A stretch of DNA of 64,000 nucleotides from Dillenia suffruticosa (GCA_033439265.1 JAVTVX010000004.1:24313201-24377200); one strand, 5' to 3'; numbered from the stretch's first letter, positions 34,022 to 45,978 are shown. Numbers and translations are program-made. The notes: a model not told the origin generated them from the sequence alone.

Positions 34022-37000
34022 ATGAAAGCACTACTTGGATCCCAAGATGTATGGGACATTGTTAAGAAGGGCTATGATTTGCCCGAGAATGAGGGAGCAA
34101 TGACTACTACACAAGAGACGCTTTGCAGGAGGCTAAAAAGAAAGACCAACAAGCTCTTACTCTTATCCATATGTGCTTGGATGAGAGTATGTTTGAAAAA
34201 GTTTCTTCTGCAACAAGTGCAAAGGATGCATGGAAGGTCCTTCAAAATTCCTTTAAAGGGAAATACAAAGTCATTAAAGTGCGCCTACAAATCATGAGAG
34301 GTGAATATGAAAATCTGAAATAAAGGACTCTGAATCTGTTGAAGAATATTTTAATAGAGTTTTGGCAATTGTTAATCAACTAAGAAGATATGGAGAAAGG
34401 ATGGATGATATTCGTGTGATTAAAAAAATTCTCCGTTGATTCCAAATTTTGATTTTGTTGTGATTGCAATCGAAAAGTTACATGATTTGAAACAAATGTC
34501 AATTGATCAATTTTTTGGTTCTTTACAAGCCCATGAAGAAAGATCGAAGAAAAGAGAAGAGTTTGTCACCCAGACATTACAGGCTAAATTAAATATCAAT
34601 GAAAAGGAGGATGTACAACAACAATTTGCTGGTAGACGTAGCAGAGGCCGAAGCCGAGGAAGACTGAGTGGAAGAGGTCGAGGCTGAAATCAAGGAGGAC
34701 GTGGAAGAGGCAGAGAAGGCAGAAATTTTACTAATAATGAGGAACCAGATGTTCAGCAACAAAAATCAAGAGGACACGGTAGAGGTGGCCGGTTTCAAAG
34801 AGACCGTGGTCGAGCATTAGTATACAGTGTTACAATTGTTAAAGATGGAATTACTTTGCTACAGACTGTAAAATGCATTTCAACAAAAATGAGAAGGTAA
34901 ATTTTGTTGAGGCCGAGAAAGATGAAGAGTCCACCTTACTAATAACTTGTAACAAAAATAACGAAAGAAATCTGGAATTTTGGTATTTTGACTCTGGAGC
35001 CAACAATTATATAATAGGTAACGAAGATTTATTTTGTAGTCTTGATAAATCTGTTAAAAGCAACATTTTTTTTGGCGATAAAACTACTATTCCTGTCATG
35101 GGCAAAGAAGATATTTTTATACGATTGAAGAATGGAGATCACTAATTTATCTCTCATGCTTTTTATGTTCTAGCATTAAAAAAGTATTGGACAGCTTTTG
35201 ACAAAAGGATATGGGATAATGATGAACTAGAATGGGCTTGCTATGAAAGATGGAAAATGAAGACTGATTGCAAAAGTACTATTATCAAAGAACAACATAT
35301 TTAAACTGAAAATTAACACTAATATTCTCAAGTATTTAAAGGATACTGCAGGTGATATATCATGGCTGTGACATCTTAGGATGGGTCACTTGAATTTTGG
35401 TGGATTGGAGCTACTGTCCAAGAAACAGTTTGTGTATGGTAAACCATCCCAATCAAATATGTGAAGGTTGTATGTACGATAAGCAAATCAGGAGGAGTTT
35501 TCCGAAGAAGTCTTTCTCTCGACCCTCACAACCACTTAATTTGATACATGTTGATATATGTGGACCTTTCAACCCAAATTCGTATGGGAATAGTAGGTAT
35601 TTTTTTATTGTTTGTTGATAACTATTCTTGTAAAATTTGGGTTTATTTTTTGAAAGAAAAATCTAAGACATTTGAAAGTTTCAAAATATTCAAAACTAAG
35701 TTGAAAATGAAATGGGCTACTTAATTAGAGTCATTCGAACTAATCGAGAAGGAGAATTCACATCACAAAAGTTTAATCAATTTTGTGATTATCATGGTAT
35801 CCGACACTCATTGACTATTCCAAGGTCACCTCAACAGAACGGTATGGTGGAACGAAAAAACAGAACCATCCTTAACATGGCTCGCAATATGCTGAAAGGC
35901 AAGAAGATGCCAAAAGAGTTTTGGGCTGAGGCAGTTGCATGTACAATTTATCTTATAAATAGAAGTCTCACAATGAAATTGAAGCAAATGACTCCACAAG
36001 AAACATGGAGTGGGAAAAAGCCAAATATTTCACACTTAAGAGTGTTCGGCAATATTGATTATATTCATGTTCCGGATGAGACAAGAAGTAAATTGGATGA
36101 TAAAAGTGAAAGACTCTATTCATAGGATACGCAAAACATTTTAAGGGTTACAAATTTTAAAATTCTCAAAGTGAAAAAACTATCATCAGTAGAAATATGG
36201 AGTTTGATGAAGATGACTTTTAGGAATGAAATATTACTCAAGATGAAAATTATAATTTTCTTCCTTTGTTTGATGATTTTGTTTCTACAGATCAGTCTCC
36301 AGACCAAGTTGTTGCTGTTGCTACTACATCACAAACTCCTCCATGGGCACCTCAAACAAATCAAGCTACTGCCACAATGCCACAAACTCCTCTACGTGCA
36401 TCTCAATCAAATCAAGCAGATTTTTTCCCTCAAAACTCCTCCGAGAGGCCTCCTCGTATGCGAAGTTTGGAAGAAATCTATACAGAAATGGAAGAACTCA
36501 ATGATTCCACTCTCTTTTGTTTATTTGCAGACACAGAGCCAATAAGTTTTGAAGAAGCAATCCCAGATGAAAGATGGAGATTAGCCATGAATGAAGAAAT
36601 AAAAGCCATTGAAAGGAATGATACTTGACAGTTGACAACACTCCCAATAGGAAAACGACCTGTTGCAGTAAAATGGATTTACAAAGTAAAGAAAAATGCT
36701 AAAGGAAATGTGAAAAAATACAAAACCCGACTTGTTGCAAAGGGAATCACCCAAAAAGCCATAATCAATTATGATGAAGTTTTTGTACCAGTAGCTCGCT
36801 TGGAAATTATCAGGCTAATTATTTTTTTGGCTACTCAACAAAATTGGAAGATTTTTCAAATGAATGTAAAATTTGTCTTCATGAATGGCATGCTGGAAGA
36901 AGAAGTCTTTATGCAGTAACCATTGGGTTACATTGTTAATCGTCAAGAAGAGAAGGTGCTAAGGTTGAAAAAGGCTTTATACGGCCTCAAACAAGCTCTA

Positions 37001-38070
37001 AGAGTATGGTATACGTGTATTGATGAATATTTTCAAAAAAAAAGGTTTTTTTAAGTACCCTTATGAACATGCTTTATATGTGAAGAAGTCACAGGTTGGA
37101 GAGATTATGTATGTGTTTATATGTTGATGACTTGATTTTCATAGGTGGAAATTTGATGATATTTGAAAAATTCAAAAGGAAAATGTCTGAAAAATTTGAA
37201 ATGACTCATTTGGGGCTTATATCCTATTATTTTAGAATTGAGGTTAGACAAAGTGAAGAAGGATTTTTCTCTTTCATAGGACTTATGCAGAAGCAATCTT
37301 GAAAGAGTTCAAAATGATACAATCAATTAAGTTACTGTACCTGTGGAATGTGGAGTATGGAATCAAGTTCTCAAAATCTGACAATGTCGAAAAGGTAAAT
37401 TCAATGATGTTTAGAATATTAGTTGGAAGGCTACGGTTTTTGACTTGTACAAGACCAAATATTTTGTATGGTGTTGGTGTCATTAGTCGATACATGGAAG
37501 CTCTAACTCTAACTTATATAAAGGCAGCCAATAAAATTTTTCAATATATTAAAGGGACATTGAATTATGATTTATTTTATACTGCTGCAAATAATTTCAG
37601 ATTATATAGGTTTAGTAATAGTGATTGGGGAGGAGATATTGATGAACGAAAAAGTACGAGTGGTTTTGTTTTCTTTAAAGGTGCGTCTACATTTGCTTTG
37701 ATTTAAAAAAAAAAAAAAAAAAAACCAATTGTCACTCTTTCAACTTGTGATGCTGAGTACATTGCAGCAACTTTCTGTGTTCGTCATGCCATTTGGATGA
37801 GGAGCCTTCTAAAGGTTCTAACTTTTGAATAAGATGGAGCTACTGATATTTTTGTTGATAATAAATCAACAATAGTCTTGAAAAAAAAATCTAGTTTTTC
37901 ATGATAAAAACAAACATATCGACACCAAGTACCCTTACATCCAAGAATGCATTGCGAAAAACGTAATTCAGCTCAAGCATGTGACGTCTAAGTATCAAGT
38001 TGCTGACATATTTACAAAAGCTCTAAAGTTTGAAAATTTTTGCAAATTGAGAGCTATTCTTGGAGTTATC
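34022..38070 (+). pseudogene. Copia gag-pol remnant
   Basis: Gag-like sequence appears in two overlapping frames (34022-34323: MKALLGSQDVWDIVKKGYD, then [20 protein letters not shown]), then 34436-34687 with a basic RGRSRGR tail. The protease keeps YFDSGANNYI (about 34981-35010) with its DSGA active site. Integrase (about 35397-36125) has HVDICGPF, TNREGEF and SPQQNGMVERKNR. Reverse transcriptase (36632-37302) has AVKWIYKVK and LYVDDLIFIGG, but the first catalytic block reads MNVKFVF, with Asp replaced by Asn. The RNase H end (about 37540-38060) includes HIDTKYPYIQE and ADIFTKAL. Stops separate nearly every domain, so no polyprotein can be made. Confidence 0.92.
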
Positions 38071-38090
38071 AAAGGTTGAATTACAAGTTT

Positions 38091-38099
38091 AAGAGGGGG
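38091..38099 (+). other. Copia polypurine tract
   Basis: AAGAGGGGG immediately before the 3' LTR; it primes plus-strand synthesis in LTR elements. Confidence 0.85.
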
Positions 38100-38309
38100 T
38101 GTTGGAAACGTAAATTTATTTTAATTAGAATAAATAATATGTATTAAATTGCGAATATCAAATGTTACTAAGTTTCAAAGTGTTTCAAGTTCCAATAAGT
38201 GTCAATTATAAAGTATTGTATTTTTATAAATAATGTTCAATTTAAATGAATAAAATGTGTGAGAAATATTTTGTAAGTTGAAAAGTCTCTCCTCTATTTT
38301 ACACCAACA
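38100..38309 (+). repeat. 3' LTR of the Copia element
   Basis: Runs from TGTTGGAAACG to CCAACA, 210 bases, about 91% identical by eye to the 5' LTR. Confidence 0.93.
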
Positions 38310-38711
38310 ATTAGTGCATGCATCACAAAACTTGAAAATGCATATCATCTCCATACTCGGAATCTGAATAAAGATGCCACCTTCTGAGGTCATCTTTTGA
38401 ATTGAAATTGAAAACATATCTCTCTCTTGGAGGGATACATTCTTCAACATTACATGTCAGTGCTAGCAAATTTCAGCAATCAAAAATACTTGTCTTAGGG
38501 TAGAAAAACCCAACAGTTATTCCGGGTGGACTTAAACAAAGCAAGAACATATTTACTTATGCAGCCAATTCTAGTAATAACAACATAAGATTAAACAGAA
38601 GTGAAGAAATTATTAGACAAAAATAAAGGAATTAGAGAAATTGTGAAGTGGGCACCTACATTTCTTGGCAGCGTTCAGAGAGGCTTGCCAGATTCCTCGA
38701 AACCTCGACAT

Positions 38712-40060
38712 TTCCCGCTTTCTGATCTCCTCCCCTAAAGCCCCAACTCCATGCATTCCTTGTCGGGCGGAGAGAGAGAGAGAGAGAGCGCGCAAGTCAT
38801 TTGGGGACTACGGGCTGGGCTTCCGCATCAAGCCCATCGTAAAAAGTAGTACAAAGTAATTGGGCTTAGAGCAGTGAAAAAGATGTTTGAAATTTGACCC
38901 CTAGAAGTTTTATAAAATGAAATGAGGAATTTTTATTTTTTTTATTATTCTAAAGTCCAGGTAGAATACGATTGTTGCACCTTCATCCAAAATTTAGGAA
39001 TATGTATGTAAATTTGTGAGAATGGAAGGGAAGAGAAGTTGAAGCACAGCAGGACGTGACAAACACTTCGTCCCTAGTTTCTGTTTTGTCTTTTTATTTT
39101 ACTATTTGACACAGAATCCGTAAACAAATATCATTATTTATGTTTTTGATGAAAAACATTTTTTATTTTGGCATCTTCCTCTACAAACAATAATCTTCAG
39201 CTTTCTTTGACGAGTTTATGTAAAACTATGGTCACTTACTCTTGACTAGCAACCCATTATTACTATTATCATTATTCAGAGACAATGAGCTATGACTCAA
39301 TTCGTATTGTTTCACTTCTCTTTCAAAAATCTCGAATTAAAATCTTTTCATAAATAAAAAAAATTATTATTATTATTTGGATAATTACATATAAACTCTA
39401 AAATCTTTTATCCATTTTCTTATGTAGTTCTAATTTTTTGATTACAAAATATTATCATATTATCAAAATTGTAAGAAAATCTAAACATCTAGAACTTAAA
39501 AAAAAAATTAAAAAAGTTTAAAACTAAATGGAAAAATAAATAAAAGATTTAGAGTTCTGATTAATGTGTATTTTTTTACTACAAGTTTTAACATTCTTTT
39601 TGATTAATATCATGGAAAGTATTATATTAGTAAAATCATTGAAAGCTGTCCAAAAATGGTAAACGACTGACTCGTTCCCCCTTGGGAGGGACACTAAACT
39701 CAACTTGAATATTATTAAATACGCATGACTTTTCTAGAAATAAAATGATTCAAGGTCATGAATATCGAGAAGATTTGACTCAACAGAGCATAAAGAGTCA
39801 CTGCAGGCAGCAAAACAAACAAATGGGGACAAAAATTTGTTCATAAACAAATGGAATTCAGAACCAAAAAAAAATAAAAAACTCAAGTAACAACAACGTT
39901 GTTGGCACGGCATGCAGCTAGGTTCCTTCAAAAGGTACCCATTTGGATTATATATATATCACACTTGGAGTAAACACAACACACAAACTCACAACACAGT
40001 TAGTTATAGCGCAAGAAAGACTTCTATCATTTGAGGCATTTGAAGAAAGAGAAAAAAAAA
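38712..40060. other. Intergenic DNA between the CIA30-like locus and SAUR
   Basis: A short (GA)n tract with GCGC at 38768-38792 lies in what would be the CIA30-like leader. The remainder is AT-rich, with no exon seen. The last about 110 bases are the SAUR promoter and leader. Confidence 0.55.
39949..39959 (+). promoter_or_regulatory. TATA box of the SAUR gene
   Basis: TATATATATAT about 100 bases before the ATG. A CATGCA-type motif lies about 40 bases upstream of it. Confidence 0.6.
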
Positions 40061-40387
40061 ATGGGATTGAGGGCTAGCAAGTTAAGCAAAATGGTTGTGG
40101 GAGTTGGCGGATTTAAGAGATTGGACGAAGTTGGATCGTCTCATTTGATGACACCCAGAGGCTATGTTCCGATTTGTGTTGGGATGAACAATGATACTAA
40201 GTACTTTATGGTGCATACAAGGGAGCTATGCGATGCAGATTTTCTGCAGTTTTTGTATAAGTCTGCAGAAGAATACGGTTTCAGAAACCAGGGCGTTCTG
40301 AGGATTCCCTACGATGCTAAAGAATTTGAAGATTGGATGATGAAAAAATCAGCTAAGAAAAAGATGCTACTCAGATCATCAAACTAA
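40061..40387 (+). CDS. SAUR family protein (small auxin up RNA)
   Basis: An intronless 108-residue protein. The SAUR domain (about residues 35-98) reads TPRGYVPICVGMN, KYFMVHTRELCDADFLQFLY, SAEEYGFRNQGVLRIPYD, the family's usual order with the conserved GY/FG...GxLxIPC-like end (here IPYD, with Cys replaced by Tyr). The N and C termini are basic (RASKLSKM, KKSAKKK). SAUR proteins are short-lived auxin-induced regulators; many inhibit PP2C.D phosphatases to activate plasma-membrane proton pumps and promote cell expansion. The first ATG of the frame is used. The context is A-rich (A9 before ATGGGA). A TATA box lies about 100 bases upstream. Confidence 0.94.
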   Translation: MGLRASKLSKMVVGVGGFKRLDEVGSSHLMTPRGYVPICVGMNNDTKYFMVHTRELCDADFLQFLYKSAEEYGFRNQGVLRIPYDAKEFEDWMMKKSAKKKMLLRSSN

Positions 40388-41099
40388 GCATCTAATTCCC
40401 CACCCCCTTACTCAGAATTCTGTGTTTATATAGTTTTGTGTAGTCAATTGATGTCCCATTTGCAGCTTAACTTTGTTGGTCCAATCTGAAGCAAGGCATC
40501 GGTACCTTTTACCTCATAGCTGCTTCTCGAGGACTATAGATAAAGAATGTAATTTTTTTTTTGGTATCTTCATATATGAACTGGTTGAAATTAATTGAAT
40601 TAAATTATTCTGAACATGCTTGGCTATATCAGCTGTACTGGGAAAAGCAACAAGGAGTTTGCCAAGTAAATAAGTAAAAAATCATCAAAGAGTTTGCAAA
40701 AATTATGCCGCGGCTTATGGGCTAATGATCATACTGTCTTCAACGTCTCCATAACAATGTGATCGAGTGCAGCTATTTGAATATTAAATTTTAAGTATAT
40801 GACTTTGAAATCTGATCTCTTTGATCCCCAACCCCTGTTTTTCTTTTCCTTGTTCTGTCCGGAAGCAGGGCTAGGCAAGCTGAAAATTAATTGCGACATA
40901 CACTCAGGTAGCGTAGGTGAGAGCATCTTTCAAAGAGCTGCTTCTTACCTTCCTACTTTCCCACTGAATGCCCTATGAGATGCTGAAGCATGAATTCCTA
41001 GGACAAATGATTTCCCTTGGGGGTGTGTGCATTTAGCATGAATTCCTAGTAAAATTGGCAGTTGATAGATACAACACTTTACAGCCTAGACCTAGATCA

Positions 41100-41141
41100 G
41101 TGCAAAGTGCAAAGTGCAAAGTGCAAAGTGCAAAGTGCAAA
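41100..41141. repeat. Six perfect tandem copies of GTGCAAA
   Basis: A 7-base unit repeated exactly six times. The flanks (AGATCA before, ATGGAGTC after) are unique. Confidence 0.95.
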
Positions 41142-41599
41142 ATGGAGTCAAGTGGGGAAGAAAAGTGTAGGGCTTTTGGGGCAGATATTACGCAAACATC
41201 AAAATCATTGAGCTGTTGTCAGGATGTAAGAACAACTTGGCCCAAATGGGTATGTGTTGCGTTCCATATTCCATGAATTGTGCATAAAGATTCATAACAA
41301 AATAAAAAAAATATTTGTCCTCTGTTCTCTTCTTTCCTTTGACTAAATAATCTTCCATGCATCTTAGGCCCCCCGCATTCATGTGCGTTCATAAATGTCG
41401 TGCCTGATCACAGTTAGGGAGCCCATCTTTCTATTTTGATTGTGTAAAATCTTCTTGTGGTCCACTCCACAATTTTCTTTTTCATACCCCTTTCATTTTT
41501 ATACTTGTTGGACACCACATTCATGGATTATTTGGTGTCACTGATCCTTGTGCTTCTTGTCCTCCATTTCTTATTTTTTTTGCTAAAAATAACATTATA

Positions 41600-42300
41600 A
41601 TTTCTAAAATCAATGAAAATAACAACAAACTGAACCTTATCCTCAATAATTGGAGTCGACTATTTAAAAGATAAATTTGTAAATGAGAAAAGATTAAAAA
41701 ATAAAAATATAAAAAAATATATATAATAAAAAGATAATATAAAAATAAAAAATAAAATAAAATAAAATGAAATGCAATGAAATAAAATAAATAAATAAAT
41801 AAAAATAAATAAATATGTAAAATATGGTGGTTTAATTTGTGTGAATTTTTCTACGCTATTTATTCATATCCAAAACAATTTTTTAGTCTAAACTCTTGAT
41901 TTATATGTGTTTACAGATAATTTACATCCAAGTTTTTAGCGGTTTACCCCTACGTTTTACTAGATCTCCTATATTTAAGATTTCGATTCTTTTACTCGGT
42001 GCATCTTTTAGTCTTCTTTACACATATCCGAACTATCTCAGATGATATTCTCACATCTTATCTACAATTGAACTAATTTCCAACTTGTTACTGATCTTTT
42101 CATTTTTAATTATATGTATTCTCGTTTTACTACACATCCATCTAAATATCCTTTTTTACTTTTGTTGTTGTTTAATAGTCCAACTATCTCGAAATATGTT
42201 TATATTTATATTTACTATGAATAAAAATAATTACACTCATCCATTACATAATTCCCTTTTTTCTTGTATTTTGCCTCCGACTAGTTTCTAGGCAGTGGCC
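41600..42300 (+). mobile_element. Degenerate LINE-like retroposon fragment
   Basis: The block begins with CAACAAACTGAACCTTATCC and CAATAATTGGAGTCGACTA, has an A-rich middle, then continues with GTTTACAGATAATTTACATC, CTTATCTACAATTGAACTAA and a block at 42132-42190 (CACATCCATCTAAATATCC, then CCAACTATCTCGAAATAT). The latter resembles the antisense of the reverse-transcriptase region of plant L1-type LINEs. It ends near GTGGGAGTGCACTACT. I infer a highly decayed LINE or LINE-derived repeat; the coding sense would be the minus strand. Confidence 0.45.
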
Positions 42301-45300
42301 AATGGTGGGAGTGCACTACTAATTTTTTTACATAAAAAAATATTTATATATTAGTGGTATTTTAATAAATACAATTAAAATTCTTAAAAAAATTTGTAAA
42401 AATTCTCTATAAATATAGTTAAGGGGTCTTAAAAAATTACTACTAAATTTTCTTTTTTAAATCTCACTTATTTTTTAAAAATTATAATCCTTATCTCTCT
42501 ATTATTATCCCTGCATCTTGTATTTTACTTCCCCAATATAAATTTTTAATTTTGTCCATATTTATAAGACATAAAAAGATAACAATGATAATAGTAATAA
42601 AAATTATGGTATATGCTTAAAGTTGAACATAAAGAGCAAGATGGTACTATAGAGTTTTGGGAATTATGTGCTTAATTAATTCTTTCTTTTTCTCTTTCTT
42701 GTTGGGAAACTGAAGTCACATTTATATCATTATGTACGCAGCTCAGCCTAGCAAAATTGGAACCAGTAGATGTCTCTGTCTCTCAACCTCTAGACAAGTA
42801 TACTTTATAAGCATTTTTAGGTGATGGGGTGTGCATGCACAAGCCAAAAGAAGCCCGCACGTTCAACAAGGTATGCATGTTGATTTGGATTTTGGAGAAT
42901 GTAATTGTAGTGTCCTTTGTGCCCTAATACATTCACTTTTAATTAGGTAGGATGAGATCCAGACATGGGGGGTTCCCCAACCTAACTATACCACCTCCCA
43001 ACAAGACCAACTTTGGATTGAGGTTTTTTTTAAAGAGAGAAATAAAGGATGGAGTCGTGCTACTTCTCAACGAAACTTTCTTTTGTTAGGACAAGTCGCA
43101 TTCGCCATGTTATTGCATGAAAATAAAAATGTAGGCCAACTCCAAAGTCCTCATCCTCTAAATATTATAATTTGACAACTTTATAAACTTTTTATATATT
43201 AATCTTATTAATATATAGTTTTAGATAGAATAATGGATGAGAAAGCATATCCGGTGGAGACTAAATAGACTGAACTTTATGCAATCGTGCGATGAATACG
43301 TAACGAACTATCCTTTCGCCTTATACTGAATAGACTGAACTTTATGTAAAATATATAATTCACCTTAATATGTTTTTATTTTTTATTTAATTTAAAATAT
43401 TTTGATTACTTTAAATTATTCATCTTTAAAAGATGTAATTCTTGAGTCTGCATAGTATTACTATCCTAGATATGAAAAATAAATACCAAAATGTTACCAA
43501 AAAAATGGCACAATTTTGATGATATGGTATACGAAATATAGATGTAGGTCCTCACCAAATATATATATATATAGATGTAGGTGCATGCATACAAAAATGT
43601 GTAACTCATTTCTTTGTGCTAAGGTAGTATTTTGAAATGGTATAAATAATAAAACAGAAATATTATATTTAAACGACTTAAATTTTTGAGAGAACAAAAG
43701 AATATAAATAGAAATAGAAAGATTGAATAATTTTTTAAACTTTTCTACGTATATATATTTTTAAAAATTTATCAAACTCTTTTGGATTGAATAATCAGAC
43801 ATTTTATCCCCTTAATCAGAGGTCTCTTAAGTCCTAAAATGATAAAAAAAAATGATTTAGGAAAATAACTCCTAAATTATATTTCACAGTATTCAAATTA
43901 GATTAATCGGATAGAGTATAAATATATATATATATTCTTAAAAATTCGTATCCCACTTTTTCTATCCGATATTATCTTTACTCTCTCTCCTTTTTTGTTT
44001 TGTACTCCGAACCAAATACGCACAAACAAAGCATAGGGGAAGAAGAGGGAAACAGTGGGCGGAACCCATAGGACGGTGGTGGGAAACAAGAGTCGGCCCA
44101 CCATTCACATGGGCTGATGATGCTAACCAAATGACTGAATTTGAAAAACATCTGCTTCAGAGACTCGCATCTCGCATCAGACACACATAAAAATTGGATT
44201 GGACCCCTCCACCCAATTTTTCTCCCACCTCAAAAAGCCACACCATACAACTAATATTACATAAATCAAATTAAATTTTATACATAATAATTTAAAAATT
44301 AAATTTTATGATCTGCCCATTTAATTTTTAACATATTTAATCTCTTTAATATTATTCCACACAAATACTACAAAAAAAAAAAAAAAAAGACAAACACACA
44401 AAAGAAAGGGATTCCGCCGACCATCTGAATCCACCCTTTACATGGTTGTACATATAGTGTAGCCAGTGAGTCTAGTCTTTGGTGATGATGATGAAGATGG
44501 TGGGAGGACAAGCACCGATTGAATTGGATTGGATTGGATTGACCCATCATAGAAAACCAGGGGCAGATAAGAGGGTTATGTGGTTTTGTTGATCATTGAT
44601 GATTATAACAATAGCAAGATAGAATGGAGAGAATTTCAAAGGCAATTTGCTATCATGCCAGACATGTTGTGTTCCTTGATAACAACAAAAACAATAGACA
44701 ACACTTCCCCATTTCCTGAAAATTTCATGATTGTCTGCGACCCATAATTGGTAGAACTATAGTCTAGTCATAAAAAAGTTTCAAATCAAATTATATATAT
44801 ATTTTCTGGTTTTTCACAAATCAAGTCATTTAAAGCTTCAACAGAAAGATAATCATTATGGGAATTTTGAGCCCACAAAAAAGAAAGATGCATGCTTTTC
44901 TCTAATTCTTTCGATTATTTATTAAACATATATTTTGTCAACCATTCCATAGGAATGATTATTCATGTTTATGAAATTATAATATTTTTTTATTTATAAT
45001 GAGACTCAAATTCGATTCTATTAAAAAAAAAAAAGAGGGATTAATATCATTTGAGCTGAAACTCATTAACTTAACTTATGAAATTATAATATGATGGTTT
45101 TTTTTTTTTCAATAAGAATTTGTAGGGATAGTTATACAAAGAGACTAAAATTAACTTTGCCAGTCACTATTATAAATTAGAGTTATTATAAAAATTTAAA
45201 ATTAATTTTTCAAAAAAATTGACAAATATATTAAGTAAATTACCACCATTTACTATGTTAGTATAATTCTATACAAGAGATTACTAGATTCTTGACTCAC

Positions 45301-45976
45301 TTTTTTTATAATAAATCATCGATATTTAAAAATATGTTAAATCTAAATCTACCTATTAAAAAAATAGAAATTGAACAATTCTTTTATTATTTAAAAAGAA
45401 TATTTAATAAAACTTTTTTACACCATAGAAGATCGTAGCGCTCAAACTCGTATGAAGTTTTTTGTTTGGCAAATTGGAAGCAAATCACTACTTTTTTTTT
45501 TTATTTATATCGAATCAATATCTGAATTCTTATTATAACCAATTCGGTTTAAATATTATCATATCTAATTTAGGAGAACTTATCCAATATAATATTTTTT
45601 ATTTTTAAATTTAAAATTAGAGATTTAATTAAATAATCTAATATTCTTATTCATTAAAACTATACGCCGATATACCATTGGTCTCGATGAAAGCTGATCA
45701 TCAAATTATTTATAATAATATGAAAAAAAAGAATTAAAAATGCATTTCTCCGCATCTAAATGTTGTGCAAAATCAGGTCTCTCTTCTCTGCGCTTTAACT
45801 GGATGGGAGAAGAATGGTGAGAGTAGGGACAAAGACAAGCACAAGGTGTGTGGTCACTAGGCGGGCACTTGGATCTCTCAATCACCAAGTCATGAAGAAT
45901 GTGATTCTCGATTACCAAAATAAATTAATTAATTCTTGGGAACAAAAGGAGACGTGTGATCAATCACATTTCTCAA

Positions 45977-45978
<2 letters not shown>

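Larger units (their letters stand above)
33653..38309 (+). mobile_element. Ty1/Copia LTR retrotransposon, complete in outline, inactive
   Basis: A 4,657-base element with paired LTRs, initiator-Met-type primer-binding site, polypurine tract and gag-pol in Copia order: gag (about 34020-34700), a decayed zinc knuckle (about 34825-34880), protease, integrase, reverse transcriptase and RNase H. It lies antisense to the CIA30-like host, in its second intron. The two LTRs differ at roughly 19 of about 210 positions plus one 4-base indel (counted by eye), so the insertion is not recent. Stops and frameshifts break the polyprotein in many places. Confidence 0.95.
31424..38711 (-). pseudogene. CIA30-like complex I assembly factor, splice-site-damaged, with nested Copia
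   Basis: Seven exon-like blocks align in order to plant CIA30 (NADH:ubiquinone oxidoreductase intermediate-associated protein 30): 38711-38660 (MSRFRGIWQASLNAAKK), 38462-38349 ([24 protein letters not shown]), about 33590-33536 (HSSASLEITDAGNG), about 32934-32846 ([22 protein letters not shown]), 32521-32441 (FDGFIDLEAYDKIALK), 32303-32205 ([20 protein letters not shown]) and 31615-31424 ([17 protein letters not shown], ending [10 protein letters not shown]). All blocks stay open, but splice signals are lost. The exon 2 donor is AT, exon 3 has no GT, the exon 4 acceptor is TG, the exon 6 donor is GC and the exon 7 acceptor is GG. Two conserved Trp are Cys in exon 2. A 4.66-kb Copia element splits intron 2. 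I infer a recent pseudogene; a functional copy probably exists elsewhere. Confidence 0.78.

Noticed and set aside
34436-36628. Separate host genes within the Copia interval
   Set aside because: All these frames are pieces of gag-pol in Copia order between paired LTRs.
38349-38462. Explaining the AT donor of CIA30-like exon 2 as a U12-type AT-AC intron
   Set aside because: The sequence after the exon (ATGATATG) does not match the U12 donor consensus ATATCCTT, and the acceptor side ends in TTTTAG.
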